Shown here: positions 1-8,280 of the stretch, piece by piece | Position numbering within the stretch: the stretch's first letter is position 1 | How the letters are laid out: every line of letters begins with the position of its first letter | NCBI GenBank assembly: GCA_001304855.1 | Contig: BBZN01000037.1 | Location: 1-42,273, forward strand | Direction of reading: 5' to 3' | Source: Clostridia bacterium UC5.1-1D2 | GTDB lineage: Bacteria; Bacillota; Clostridia; Lachnospirales; Lachnospiraceae | DNA: 42,273 bases | Translations under genes and position numbers: made by a program | The notes under the pieces: model-generated | Told to the model about the DNA's origin: nothing | What the model saw: only the letters and a program-made list of their open reading frames with translations | The model's database searches: none

Positions 1-13
1 ATCAGCCTTAATT

Positions 14-87
14 GGCCCGGTGGCTCAGCTGGTTAGAGCGCCGCCCTGTCACGGCGGAGGTCGACGGTTCGAATCCGTTCCGGGTCG
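14..87 (+). tRNA. tRNA-Asp (GTC)
   Basis: The cloverleaf folds completely. The acceptor arm GGCCCGG (14-20) pairs with CCGGGTC (80-86) with one G-T pair, and the discriminator base is G87. The anticodon loop CTGTCAC carries GTC. The 3' CCA is not encoded; the gene runs straight into a T-run. It is the first of six tRNA genes in tandem, probably cut from one transcript. Confidence 0.95.
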
Positions 88-124
88 TTTTTCTACCATA
101 TACATGCTGGATAAAGAATCTTTT

Positions 125-197
125 GGGGTCTTAGCTCAGCTGGGAGAGCATCTGCCTTACAAGCAGAGGGTCACAGGTTCGAGCCCTGTAGGCCCCA
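125..197 (+). tRNA. tRNA-Val (TAC)
   Basis: Acceptor GGGGTCT (125-131) pairs with AGGCCCC (190-196), with discriminator A197. The anticodon stem TCTGC/GCAGA closes a CTTACAA loop with anticodon TAC. CCA is not encoded. It lies 37 bp after tRNA-Asp in the same orientation. Confidence 0.95.
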
Positions 198-239
198 CTC
201 ATGTATTTTTTGTAAAGGTATGTATATACTATATAATAA

Positions 240-321
240 GGGCGAATTCCCGAGTGGCCAAAGGGGACAGACTGTAAATCTGCTGCTATCAGCTTCGGTG
301 GTTCGAATCCACCTTCGCCCA
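240..321 (+). tRNA. tRNA-Tyr (GTA)
   Basis: Acceptor GGGCGAA (240-246) pairs with TTCGCCC (314-320). The anticodon loop CTGTAAA carries GTA. The long variable arm (about 82 nt in total) is the class II form expected of bacterial tRNA-Tyr. CCA is not encoded. Confidence 0.95.
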
Positions 322-372
322 TTGAAAACTTTGTTGACAAAGTATTTCTAAACATTTATAATTATATATTAG

Positions 373-446
<74 letters not shown>

Positions 447-482
447 TTTTTTTTGCTATGAAATAAAATTAATTCATTATTG

Positions 483-555
483 GGGCGTGTAGCTCAGTCG
501 GTAGAGCACTTGACTTTTAATCAAGTTGTCCGGGGTTCGAATCCCCGCACGCTCA
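483..555 (+). tRNA. tRNA-Lys (TTT)
   Basis: Acceptor GGGCGTG (483-489) pairs with CACGCTC (548-554), with one G-T pair; discriminator A555. The anticodon stem TTGA/TCAA encloses CTTTTAA, so the anticodon is TTT. CCA is not encoded. Only 5 bp separate it from tRNA-Phe. Confidence 0.95.
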
Positions 556-560
556 TTTTT

Positions 561-633
<73 letters not shown>

Positions 634-636
634 TGT

Positions 637-669
637 AAGCATTTATCCTGATTGGATAGATGCTTTTTT
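637..669 (+). terminator. Terminator of the tRNA cluster
   Basis: AAGCATTTATCC (637-648) pairs with GGATAGATGCTT (654-665) around a 5-nt loop, with one G-T pair, followed by a run of T. It sits 3 bp after tRNA-Phe, so the six tRNA genes most likely end here. Confidence 0.85.
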
Positions 670-720
670 GTTATTTCGTAAGATTTCCTTCATTGTAAAA
701 ATGGAAGAAGTTTGATACTA

Positions 721-749
721 TTAATAAAGTTTCAATCATCAGATATACT
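721..749 (+). promoter_or_regulatory. Possible promoter of the 770-2578 gene
   Basis: A TTAATA (721-726) and TATACT (744-749) pair with 17-bp spacing lies 20 bp before the start codon, which would give a very short leader. The -35 box is weak, so this is a pattern match only. Confidence 0.4.
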
Positions 750-769
750 AATATCGAGAGGTAGCGCAG

Positions 770-2578
770 ATGAATAGCAGACGTAGAAGGCGTAAAAAGG
801 AATCAGCTGTAAAAAGTGTTTTTCTCATATTAGCAGCGGCATTTATTATGGTGGCCGCTATTTATATTGTGGTCAATGTGGTTGGAAAAATAAGAAATGA
901 TTATGAAAGTCTTGAATTTACGAAAGTGGAAGGAACCACAGTCATTGATATAGATGTGAAGGATGAGGAAGAACTGGGATGGAATGAGACAGATGAAGGC
1001 TGGAAATATCTTTTGAAAAAAGATGAATATGCGGCTGAACAGTGGTTGAATATAGATGGTTATCTCTATTATTTTGGTGATGATGGTTATATGGTTACAG
1101 GAGAATTGAAACAGGAGGGCCAGATATATACATTTCATGATACAAAGGGGTATCTGAAGAATATACAAAAAGATTGGAATTATGTGCCGGCATCTACAGG
1201 AGAAAATCTGGATAGTCTGGTAAAGACAAACGCTTTCTGGTGTTTTCTTCAGGAGCCGCAGGAAGGCGTTGTCAGTCCTTTTAAGATAATTCAGTACAGA
1301 AAAACTGTAGAGAATAAGGTAAAGGCTCTGGGGGATGAGGCAAATCCTGAGAAAACGACGAAGAATTCAATGAAAGCTTATGGAGATTATCTGTATTTTC
1401 TTCCCAAGGTGAAGGACAGTCAGCTATCTCTTTTGAGTCAGGATGAGCAGATACTGTGCAATAAATTATTCCGAATGATACCGGGAAATGATACCAAGGA
1501 ATTAATTGCGGATAATGTAGACGGCTATATTGTAATTGACAAGGTAATTTTTTATGCTCAGGGAGGTAATATATATACAGCGACTTCAGGAATCCAGTAT
1601 GCCACAGGCGCTGCCGGATACTCTGTGATTATAGAAAATGACAACTGTTATCTGGTGGACCAGTCGGGAAAGCCTGCGGTTCCAGAGGCAGGAAACAGTA
1701 TCACATTAGGTGACAGGCTCTATCAGATAGAGAGCGACGGAAAAGTACTGTCTGTTAAACGTGCTCAGCCTGTGGTGGATGGAAAGACCTATTATCTTTC
1801 AGGAAGCGGGAATACTTCTTCCGTGGGTGTTAAAACCCAGGAAGGAGATAAAACCTTAATAAAGGAATCCTACGGTGTACAGAGTTATTGTATTGTGGAT
1901 AAAGAGATTTATTTTAGCGCTTATGTGGATAAAGATGCTAACGGACAGTGGTACAGCCGGATATTTAAAAGCGATTTGAACGGCCAGAATCAGGCCCCTG
2001 TATCGGAAAAGTTTCCAGGAGCTATGGGAGTAATGTATTATTTTGAAGATGAGGGAGAGATTTACGGAGAGTATTATCCTGAGCTGTGGAAACAGGCGTA
2101 TGGACAGGCTGTTGTGATAACTACTGGAGGAAGTATCTACAAGATAGAAGATGAATCGGTGAGAACCGGTAAATCTGTAGATGGAAATGACAGGCTGCGG
2201 CTGGTAATGGTGAAGGATAACAGGCTGACGGCTCTCTGGCAGAATTGCAGCTGGAGCAGTACTGCAGGAGTAACCGGTATACAGTGGAGCAAAGGCGTTG
2301 AATTGGACGCTTCTGCGCGGAGTCTCCTGGAGACGGCGGCAGAGCCGCCTGTGGATCAGGTGGAGGAAACAGAGAGTGAGAGCAGCAGAGAGGGGAATGA
2401 TGTGGTTATCCGGCCTCTGAATCCCACTGTTCCCCAGCAGACGGAGACGGCGGCTCCTCAGCCTCCTGTTAACAGGGATCCTGTAATCAGTACAAATCCA
2501 CCTTACACAGAGACAACATCCCCTACAACGGCTCCAAAAGAAACAGGAGATGTAATTGATATAATTCCTTTGGGCTGA
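770..2578 (+). CDS. Membrane-anchored extracellular protein with cell-wall-binding-like and DUF5050-like regions
   Basis: 602 residues, unbroken. Residues 1-12 are Arg/Lys-rich, and residues 15-40 form one hydrophobic segment (VFLILAAAFIMVAAIYIVV), so the protein is probably anchored with its bulk outside. Around residues 75-125 there is a choline-binding-like repeat (YLYYFGDDGYMVTGEL). The middle third has recurrent 'YGDYLYFLPK' and 'IYTATSGIQYAT' type motifs, as in DUF5050-type predicted beta-propellers. The last ~80 residues are rich in Pro, Thr and Glu and look disordered. Start 770 follows GAGAGGTAG. Neighbours give no clear role; function is unknown. The domain names are from memory of the families, not a search. 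Confidence 0.8.
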   Translation: MNSRRRRRKKESAVKSVFLILAAAFIMVAAIYIVVNVVGKIRNDYESLEFTKVEGTTVIDIDVKDEEELGWNETDEGWKYLLKKDEYAAEQWLNIDGYLYYFGDDGYMVTGELKQEGQIYTFHDTKGYLKNIQKDWNYVPASTGENLDSLVKTNAFWCFLQEPQEGVVSPFKIIQYRKTVENKVKALGDEANPEKTTKNSMKAYGDYLYFLPKVKDSQLSLLSQDEQILCNKLFRMIPGNDTKELIADNVDGYIVIDKVIFYAQGGNIYTATSGIQYATGAAGYSVIIENDNCYLVDQSGKPAVPEAGNSITLGDRLYQIESDGKVLSVKRAQPVVDGKTYYLSGSGNTSSVGVKTQEGDKTLIKESYGVQSYCIVDKEIYFSAYVDKDANGQWYSRIFKSDLNGQNQAPVSEKFPGAMGVMYYFEDEGEIYGEYYPELWKQAYGQAVVITTGGSIYKIEDESVRTGKSVDGNDRLRLVMVKDNRLTALWQNCSWSSTAGVTGIQWSKGVELDASARSLLETAAEPPVDQVEETESESSREGNDVVIRPLNPTVPQQTETAAPQPPVNRDPVISTNPPYTETTSPTTAPKETGDVIDIIPLG

Positions 2579-2595
2579 CATTGACAAACTGAATA

Positions 2596-2651
2596 GGGAA
2601 ACAGGGAAAAGCAGCATAAGCAGGATAGTTATGCTGCTTGCTCTGTTTCCC
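2596..2651. terminator. Bidirectional terminator between convergent genes
   Basis: A two-part hairpin. The inner stem AAGCAGCATAA (2609-2619) pairs with TTATGCTGCTT (2629-2639), and the outer stem GGGAAACAG (2596-2604) pairs with CTGTTTCCC (2643-2651). It lies between the stop codons of two convergent genes and can serve both strands. Confidence 0.75.
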
Positions 2652-2668
2652 ACGCAGATGTATTTCTG

Positions 2669-2902
2669 TCAGTCTTCATCAAAATCTACAATGACGTAAA
2701 AACCTCTGGAATTTTCGCGTATTTCTTTTACGACGCCGTACTCAGATTTTATCCGATCCCTCGCCGTAAAGCATCCTGACATGGCCACGGCGGGATCAAT
2801 GATATAGCTGTAGCTGCTGGCGCCCTCCCGTTCAATAATTTTGACCTTATCCCCTTCTTTCACCAAGCCCTGGCGTTCCATTTTAAATTCTATGGTTCTC
2901 AC
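2669..2902 (-). CDS. Small conserved hypothetical protein (77 aa)
   Basis: The 77-residue product starts MRTIEFKMERQGLVKEGD and is acidic at its end (VDFDED). It has no membrane segment. The middle (SSYSYIIDPAVAMSGCF) and the 'YGVVKEI' stretch suggest a small beta-rich fold. Its start overlaps the end of the upstream DUF3842 gene by 20 bp in another frame, so the two are translationally coupled. I do not recognise a function. Confidence 0.6.
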   Translation of the reverse strand: MRTIEFKMERQGLVKEGDKVKIIEREGASSYSYIIDPAVAMSGCFTARDRIKSEYGVVKEIRENSRGFYVIVDFDED

Positions 2903-3311
2903 TGGAGTTCACTTCCTTTCCAACTTCCTCACATACCATATTAATGTAATCCGACAAGCTAAGGTTTTGGCAGCCAACAATGTGGTGGTTGCAGCGGTTT
3001 ACAGGTATGAGTATTTTATATGCCTTGCTGGAGCTTATGGCAGCAGCCATGGCAGGTGTAATTTCCCCTAACAGGGAGTTAGCCATGACGATTCCTACAG
3101 GTCCTATTATAATATCTGCGTCCATCACATTGATTATAACCGGATTCTCCCCTGTAGCGCCGTAAGCTGCTCCTGCCTTTAACATGGCCGAGGTAGCGAT
3201 GCTGTTGCTCCCGATGGCATAGAGTTCCAGCTTAGGATATAGTCCGTGAAGCTGCTCGATTACAGATTTTCCCATTCGGCCGCCCTGCCCGTCTATTATT
3301 ACAATTTTCAT
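2883..3311 (-). CDS. DUF3842 family protein
   Basis: 142 residues. The N-terminus MKIVIIDGQGGRMGKSVIE has a nucleotide-binding-like GxGGxxG loop after a beta strand. Further on come AIGSNSIATSAMLKAGA, ENPVIINVMDADIIIGP and ITPAMAAAISSSKAYKILIP, the pattern I know from the clostridial DUF3842 family. The biochemical role of the family is not known to me. GAGAGGACAG lies just before the ATG on the minus strand. It heads a two-gene minus-strand unit. Confidence 0.8.
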   Translation of the reverse strand: MKIVIIDGQGGRMGKSVIEQLHGLYPKLELYAIGSNSIATSAMLKAGAAYGATGENPVIINVMDADIIIGPVGIVMANSLLGEITPAMAAAISSSKAYKILIPVNRCNHHIVGCQNLSLSDYINMVCEEVGKEVNSSENHRI

Positions 3312-3380
3312 GGATTCCTGTCCTCTCTTTTTTGATTTTCTAAGGATATATTTTAACAGAATCGGGTAAGAAAGTAAATG

Positions 3381-3422
3381 TTATCCACAGCAGTGAGAAA
3401 AATAGAGAAAGATTGTGGATAA
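3381..3422. promoter_or_regulatory. Inverted pair of perfect DnaA boxes
   Basis: TTATCCACA occurs at 3381-3389, and its reverse complement TGTGGATAA at 3414-3422, with 24 bp between. Both match the DnaA box TTATNCACA exactly. They lie in the divergent region between the DUF3842 gene and the thrS promoter. No dnaA, dnaN or AT-rich unwinding region is nearby, so this is more likely regulatory or DnaA-titrating than an origin. Confidence 0.6.
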
Positions 3423-3478
3423 GTGATGAAAGACTGTGGCGCGGTCCGAAAAGGAATAATAAAAGCCTGCCGCCGGTC

Positions 3479-3506
3479 TTGACAAATCCTGGTCAAATGC
3501 TATAAT
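3479..3506 (+). promoter_or_regulatory. thrS promoter
   Basis: TTGACA (3479-3484) and TATAAT (3501-3506) are both perfect consensus boxes with a 16-bp spacer. Transcription would start close to 3513, just where the T-box leader begins. Confidence 0.88.
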
Positions 3507-3510
3507 CAAG

Positions 3511-3762
3511 ATTAGCAGCAATGCAAGTAAGAGGCGTTGAAGGAACCAGTACTCAACCGGGAGGTAACCAGAGAGCGGACCGCAGGGTGGAAGGAACGCA
3601 TACCGAAGATTGGGGAAGACCAGTCCTGAGCCGTGTCAGGGAACTGTGGCAGACGCCGCAGGGAAATGATACCGTATCCCGCGTTAAGGGTTAATTGAGT
3701 GAAACACAAGGTGGAACCGTGTATATGCACCCTTGGACAAGAAGTGTGTCCAGGGGTTTTTT
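3511..3762 (+). ncRNA. T-box leader riboswitch of thrS, with terminator
   Basis: The leader ends with the T-box core AAGGTGGAACCGTG (3708-3721), which pairs with the 3' end of uncharged tRNA. Then comes an intrinsic terminator: CCCTTGGACA (3730-3739) pairs with TGTCCAGGGG (3747-3756), followed by six T. Upstream, AGAGAGCGG (3570s) fits the conserved stem I segment. A candidate specifier codon ACC (threonine) is at 3619-3621, before CAGTCCTGAG, but I have not modelled the fold to prove it. The logic is known: uncharged tRNA-Thr stabilises the antiterminator and turns thrS on. Confidence 0.88.
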
Positions 3763-3848
3763 GATCCCTCCATATTGTTAACTACATGATTCCAGACACA
3801 TTTCTGAGAGACAAAGTTTAAGAATGAAAGAACGGAAGGAGATTGATT

Positions 3849-5601
3849 ATGAAGATTATTTTACCGGACGGAAATGTACAGGAGGCTGAGGACGAGTTAA
3901 GAGCCATCCGCCATACGGCGTCCCATGTTCTGGCCCAGGCTGTTAAGAGGCTGTATCCAGAGGCGAAGCTGGCTATCGGCCCTGCGATTGACGACGGATT
4001 TTACTACGATTTTGACAGAGAAGGAGGATTTACCCCTGAGGATTTGGAGAAGCTGGAGGGGAGATGTCCAGGATTGTGAAGGAGAATCTTCCTGTTAAGC
4101 CCTTTGTGCTTCCGAGAGAGGAAGCGCTGGCTTTTATGAGAGAGAAGGGGGAGCCTTACAAGGTGGAATTGATTGAGGATCTTCCAGAGGAGGAGACTAT
4201 CAGCTTCTATCAGCAGGGTGAGTTTGTAGATCTGTGTGCAGGGCCTCATATTATGTATACCAAGGGGGTTAAGGCATTTAAGCTTACCAGTATTGCAGGC
4301 GCTTACTGGAGAGGAAGCGAGAAGAATAAAATGCTTACCAGAATTTATGGTACTGCTTTTGGAAACAAGGCTGATCTGGAAGCCTACCTCACTATGATGG
4401 AGGAAGCCAAGAAGCGGGATCACAGAAAGCTGGGAAAGGAACTGGGCCTCTTTATGTTTGCGGAGGAAGGACCTGGTTTCCCCTTCTTCCTTCCAAAGGG
4501 TATGACTCTTAAAAATACGCTCATTGATTACTGGCGTGAAATTCATTACAGAGACGGGTATCAGGAAGTTTCCACCCCTATTATCTTAAGCCGCAAGCTG
4601 TGGGAGAATTCAGGACATTGGGATCACTATAAGGACAATATGTACACCACACTTATCGACGAGGAGGATTATGCAGTTAAACCCATGAACTGTCCCGGAG
4701 GCATGCTTATTTATAAGAATCAGCCTCACTCTTACCGGGATCTGCCATTGCGTGTAGGTGAGATTGGCCTGGTTCACCGCCATGAGAAGAGCGGACAGCT
4801 TCATGGCCTCATGCGTGTGCGCTGCTTTAATCAGGACGACGCCATATCTTTATGAGAGATGATCAGATTGAGGATGAGATCAAGGGCGTGACCAAACTTA
4901 TCAATGAGGTCTACTCGCAGTTTGGATTTGATTATTTTGTGGAGCTTTCCACCCGGCCTGAGAACTCCATGGGATCCGATGAGGACTGGGAGATGGCTAC
5001 CAACGGCTTAAAGAAGGCATTGGAAGACATGGGCCTTGATTACGTTGTAAATGAGGGGGACGGTGCATTTTATGGTCCAAAGATCGATTTTCATCTGAGG
5101 GATTCGCTGGGAAGAACCTGGCAGTGTGGAACCATTCAGCTGGATTTCCAGATGCCCCAGAGATTTGATCTGGAGTATACGGCTGAGGACGGCTCCAAGA
5201 AACGTCCCATTATGATTCACCGTGTATGCTTCGGATCCATTGAGCGCTTTATCGGTATTCTTATTGAGCATTTTGCAGGAAAGTTCCCTGTATGGCTGTC
5301 TCCTGTTCAGGTTAAGGTCATACCTGTGTCCGAGAAATCTATGGACTATGCTTCGGGAGTATATGAGAAGTTGAAGAAAGCAGGAATCCGTGTGGAGCTT
5401 GACCACAAGGATGAAAAGGTTGGATATAAGATCCGCCAGGCACAGCTGGAGAAGGTTCCCTATATGCTGGTTCTGGGCGAGAAAGAGGCTGCTGAGGGCG
5501 CTATCACTGTCAGAAGCAGGGATAAGGGCGATCTGGGAGCCGCACAGCTAAAAGACTTTATCTCAGATCTTAAGAAAATGATCGAGACTAGGGAAAAGTA
5601 A
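3849..5601 (+). CDS. thrS: Threonine--tRNA ligase (two apparent frameshifts)
   Basis: Charges tRNA-Thr with threonine in the cytoplasm. The reconstructed product is about 585 residues. An N-terminal TGS region comes first. The editing domain has HTASH (about residue 22 of the first piece) and CAGPH. Then comes the class II catalytic core with the zinc cysteine in PMNCPGGM and motif 2 [10 protein letters not shown]; the C-terminal anticodon-binding domain ends in KKMIETREK. Start 3849 follows GGAAGGA at 3834-3840. Two single-base losses break the frame: one G in the run at 4058-4061, and one C at 4842-4843 ([11 protein letters not shown] is restored with CCC). Both joins give perfect family sequence, so I treat the gene as intact. 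Controlled by the T-box upstream. Confidence 0.95.
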
Positions 5602-5612
5602 AAATAAACAGG

Positions 5613-5802
5613 TATATCCCTGTCCGGGCCAGGATGTGTTTGAACATTTATTTTTCATCTGCACGCCCCACATGATGGCATATTTGCCCCAGGGTTAGGC
5701 AGCCCGCTGCGCTGCCTTCATTGGAGACAGATATTCCGCTATGTGTGACGTATAGTTGAGGGAAAGCAATATCAAACGCTCCCTGGGCCAGGCAGGGATA
5801 TT
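5613..5802. repeat. Gene-free 330-bp gap with an imperfect inverted repeat pair
   Basis: The stretch 5602-5931 has no convincing gene. A 21-base block at 5613-5633 (starting TATATCCCTG) matches the reverse complement of 5782-5802 (ending CAGGGATATT) at 17 of 21 positions. A further 9-bp match, CTGTCCGGG near 5619 with CCCGGACAG near 5810, overlaps it. It may be a structured repeat or a degraded small element. No copy of it is seen elsewhere in the window. Confidence 0.35.
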
Positions 5803-5931
5803 TTAGCAGTCCCGGACAGATGGCCGGAGACTTACTGCAAGAAAAACGAAATCGATTTCCGAGTCTGTTATTATTAAAAAATACAGAAAATTTAAAAGTG
5901 ATTTAGAATAAACAGAAGGAGGGAGCAGAGA

Positions 5932-7016
5932 ATGACACAACCGCTCATTAAACTGCCCAGAAACCGTGTGAGGAGAAATTATCTTGGCGGAGCAGGTATT
6001 GACGCGCTCCACGGGGAAAAAGCATGTGAGGATAACGACCGGCCCGAGGAGTGGGTAGGTTCTATGGTGGAAGCCTCAAACCCGGGTATGGAACCGATTG
6101 CCCATGAAGGCCTTACAGAGGTGGAGACGGAGGAAGGAATTAAATTTCTTCGGGATGTAGTGAATGAGAATAAAAAGTATTATCTTGGAAAAAGTATACA
6201 TAGGGATGGCAGCTGGCAGCTTAGCTTTTTACTAAAGATACTGGATTCCGCCATGCGGCTTCATGTTCAGGCTCATCCCACCACAGATTTTGCTAACCGG
6301 GTTATGGGAAAACCTTATGGGAAGCTGGAGTGTTACTATATTCTTGGCGTACGGCCGGGAATTGATCCCTATATACGTCTGGGATTTCAGCACGCTCCAA
6401 CAAGAGATCAGTGGAGAGACATCATAAAGACCCAGGATAAGGAAAGAATGGACCACTGTTTTGAAAAAATTCCTGTGAAGCCTGGAGAGGTATGGTATAT
6501 ACCGGGAGGAATGCCCCACGCTATAGGAGAAGGTATTACCATGCTGGAAATTATGGAGCCCTCCGATCTGGTAGTAAGGTGTGAATTTGAGAGGGAGGGA
6601 ATTATTGTCCCTGAGGACGGCAGGTTTATGGGGAGGGGATTGGAATTCTGTCTGGACATTTTTGATTACCGGGAGTATTCCCGGGAAGATATTATAGAAA
6701 AATGCCGGATTTCCCCTGAAATTTTGGAGGAAAGTGAGTCCATAAAACGTATGAGGCTGGTGGATGATAAGCTGACTCCCTGTTTTTTGTAGAAACCATA
6801 CGTGCTGAGAAAGATGTGGAGATTTGCCATTCAAAGAAATTTACTTTGGGTGTGGTATGTGAAGGAGCATGTATCCTGGAGGCAGATGGAAGACAGGCGG
6901 CCCTTGTACAGGGGGACAGCTTTGTCATTGCTGCCGGTGTGAAGAAATATAAAATTTCCACAGAGAAGGGGGCAGGGCTGTGTATTGTATACCCCGGAAA
7001 GGATATGGGGTCTTAG
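5932..7016 (+). CDS. manA: Mannose-6-phosphate isomerase, class I (one apparent frameshift)
   Basis: Interconverts mannose 6-phosphate and fructose 6-phosphate in the cytoplasm. The cupin-fold, zinc-type enzyme has its metal residues in VQAHPTTDFA (Gln and His), LECYYIL (Glu) and GGMPHAIGEG (His). The start at 5932 follows AAGGAGGGAGC. The frame breaks at the T-run 6783-6788, where one T is missing. Reading on gives CFFVETIRAEKDVEICHSKK and the C-terminal cupin lobe to the stop at 7014-7016, about 361 residues, a normal length. It stands alone between thrS and the superoxide dismutase gene. Confidence 0.9.
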
Positions 7017-7125
7017 AGCCTGTCGGAACATTGCTTTTATGACAGCTGCGGGTCACATTTTATGGTATAGTGGGCCTCGGCGAAGGTGGCGCACAGCCGC
7101 CAAAATAAAGTACTATGTGTTGCAT

Positions 7126-7185
7126 TTGCAACATGGTATATCCTGGTAAATATGATATACTATTCATATAGTTAGTTACAACTAA
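7126..7185 (+). promoter_or_regulatory. Candidate sod promoter region with two palindromes
   Basis: GTTGCATTTGCAAC (7119-7132) is an inverted repeat. TTAGTT-AC-AACTAA (7172-7185) is a perfect 6+6 palindrome. Between them lies TATACT (7156-7161), the likely -10. The downstream palindrome would cover the transcription start, the place of a repressor site. Which regulator binds is unknown; an oxidative-stress or metal regulator would suit the gene, but the motif is not the classical PerR or Fur box. Confidence 0.4.
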
Positions 7186-7250
7186 TCAAACTTTTTAGAA
7201 TCTAAAGAAAAGTGAGCAGATTGTCCATTGGACAGATTGGAGGAAACCTT

Positions 7251-7867
7251 ATGATTATAAACACAACATACCCATTTAAACTTCCGCCTCTTCCCTACGC
7301 ATACGATGCGCTGGAGCCTTATGTGGATAAGGAAACCATGCATTACCACCATGATAAGCACCTGAAAACCTATATTGATAATTTAAACAAGGCCCTGGAG
7401 GGATACCCTGAGTATCATTCAAAGACCCTTGAACAGCTTTTATCGGAATTAAAGGATCTTCCTGAAGGGCTCAGAAGGGCAGTGAGAAACAATGGAGGAG
7501 GCGTATATAACCACGACCTGTATTTTGAACTAATGGCTCCCTCCGGACAGAAGATTCCGGCGGAGATTGCAGACGCCTTCGGAGGAGAGGAGCAGTGGAA
7601 AAAGGATATGAAGGCTGCGGCTTTGGGACAGTTTGGTTCCGGATTTGCGTGGATGGCTGTGGATTCATCTGGAGCTCTGAAGATATTCGCCCTTCCAAAT
7701 CAGGATAATCCATTGTCGAAGGTATGTATCCAATCCTTCCGCTGGATGTGTGGGAGCATGCATATTATCTCAAATATCAGAATCTGAGAGGAGACTATAT
7801 TGACAACTGGTTCCATGTGGTGAACTGGGAAGCAGTTGCAGCAAGGCTTAAGAACAGAGTGAAGTAA
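7251..7867 (+). CDS. Superoxide dismutase, Fe/Mn type (one apparent frameshift)
   Basis: Converts superoxide to oxygen and hydrogen peroxide in the cytoplasm. Metal ligands are visible: His in [12 protein letters not shown], His in [11 protein letters not shown], and Asp plus His in [16 protein letters not shown] 7251 is chosen because GGAGG (7239-7243) precedes it by 7 bp and the product then starts [20 protein letters not shown], as family members do. One G is missing at 7721-7722; correcting it yields [19 protein letters not shown] and an end at 7867 (about 205 residues). Fe versus Mn use cannot be told from sequence with confidence. Confidence 0.93.
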
Positions 7868-7896
7868 AAGACAGAGAAAACCTAATGGATTATTAG

Positions 7897-7933
7897 AAAA
7901 GGGAGCGGCCCGGCTGATTGGCTGCTCCCTTTT
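7897..7933 (+). terminator. Terminator after the superoxide dismutase gene
   Basis: AAAAGGGAGC (7897-7906) pairs with GCTCCCTTTT (7924-7933). The A-run on one side and T-run on the other allow it to work in both directions. Confidence 0.88.
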
Positions 7934-8034
7934 GCGGGCTTGTATCTAGTAGGTTCCGGGGCGGAAACAGTAACGGGAAACCGGGGGTTCAAGATAGAGA
8001 AAAATATATGGTAGGAATGTGGACTGTTTTCGTG

Positions 8035-8280
8035 TATACTAGAGTGTATGTGAAAATTGCTTTCTGCCGGCTGCGCTCATTACTAGGCGTGAGATATGTT
8101 CCAAATAAAGGGAGCAAAGGGGCCATATAACCTATAGTTGGATCCAATACGCCGCTAAGTGGAGCGGGGGCAGAAGGAAGAAATAAAGGTTCAGACAGAC
8201 TCTGGCATTACAGAAAACACAAAAAGCCATGACGGCTGCCAACTAGAAGATGTGGACTTACAGGATGGAAGGAAAAGAAG
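8035..8280 (+). other. Possible promoter and structured leader before the decarboxylase
   Basis: The 347-bp gap from 7934 to 8280 holds no convincing gene (the 70-codon ORF across it has no coding character). A TATACT at 8035-8040 could be a -10 box. Downstream, several short pairings nest: AGTTGG (8136-8141) with CCAACT (8239-8244) closes the whole, CCGCT (8152-8156) pairs with AGCGG (8163-8167), and GCC with GGC near 8226-8235. It resembles a small multi-stem leader RNA, but I recognise no known riboswitch class. Confidence 0.3.

Noticed and set aside
1856..2653. A 265-codon ORF on the minus strand opposite the membrane-anchored protein
   Set aside because: It is the shadow of a well-supported plus-strand gene, has no family resemblance and is rich in Arg, Ser and Leu as reverse frames often are.
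3381..3422. Chromosomal replication origin
   Set aside because: Only two DnaA boxes, no AT-rich unwinding repeats and no dnaA, dnaN or recF genes in the window.
7918..8130. A 70-codon ORF in the gap before the decarboxylase
   Set aside because: It starts in the terminator arm, lacks a ribosome site and has no coding character.
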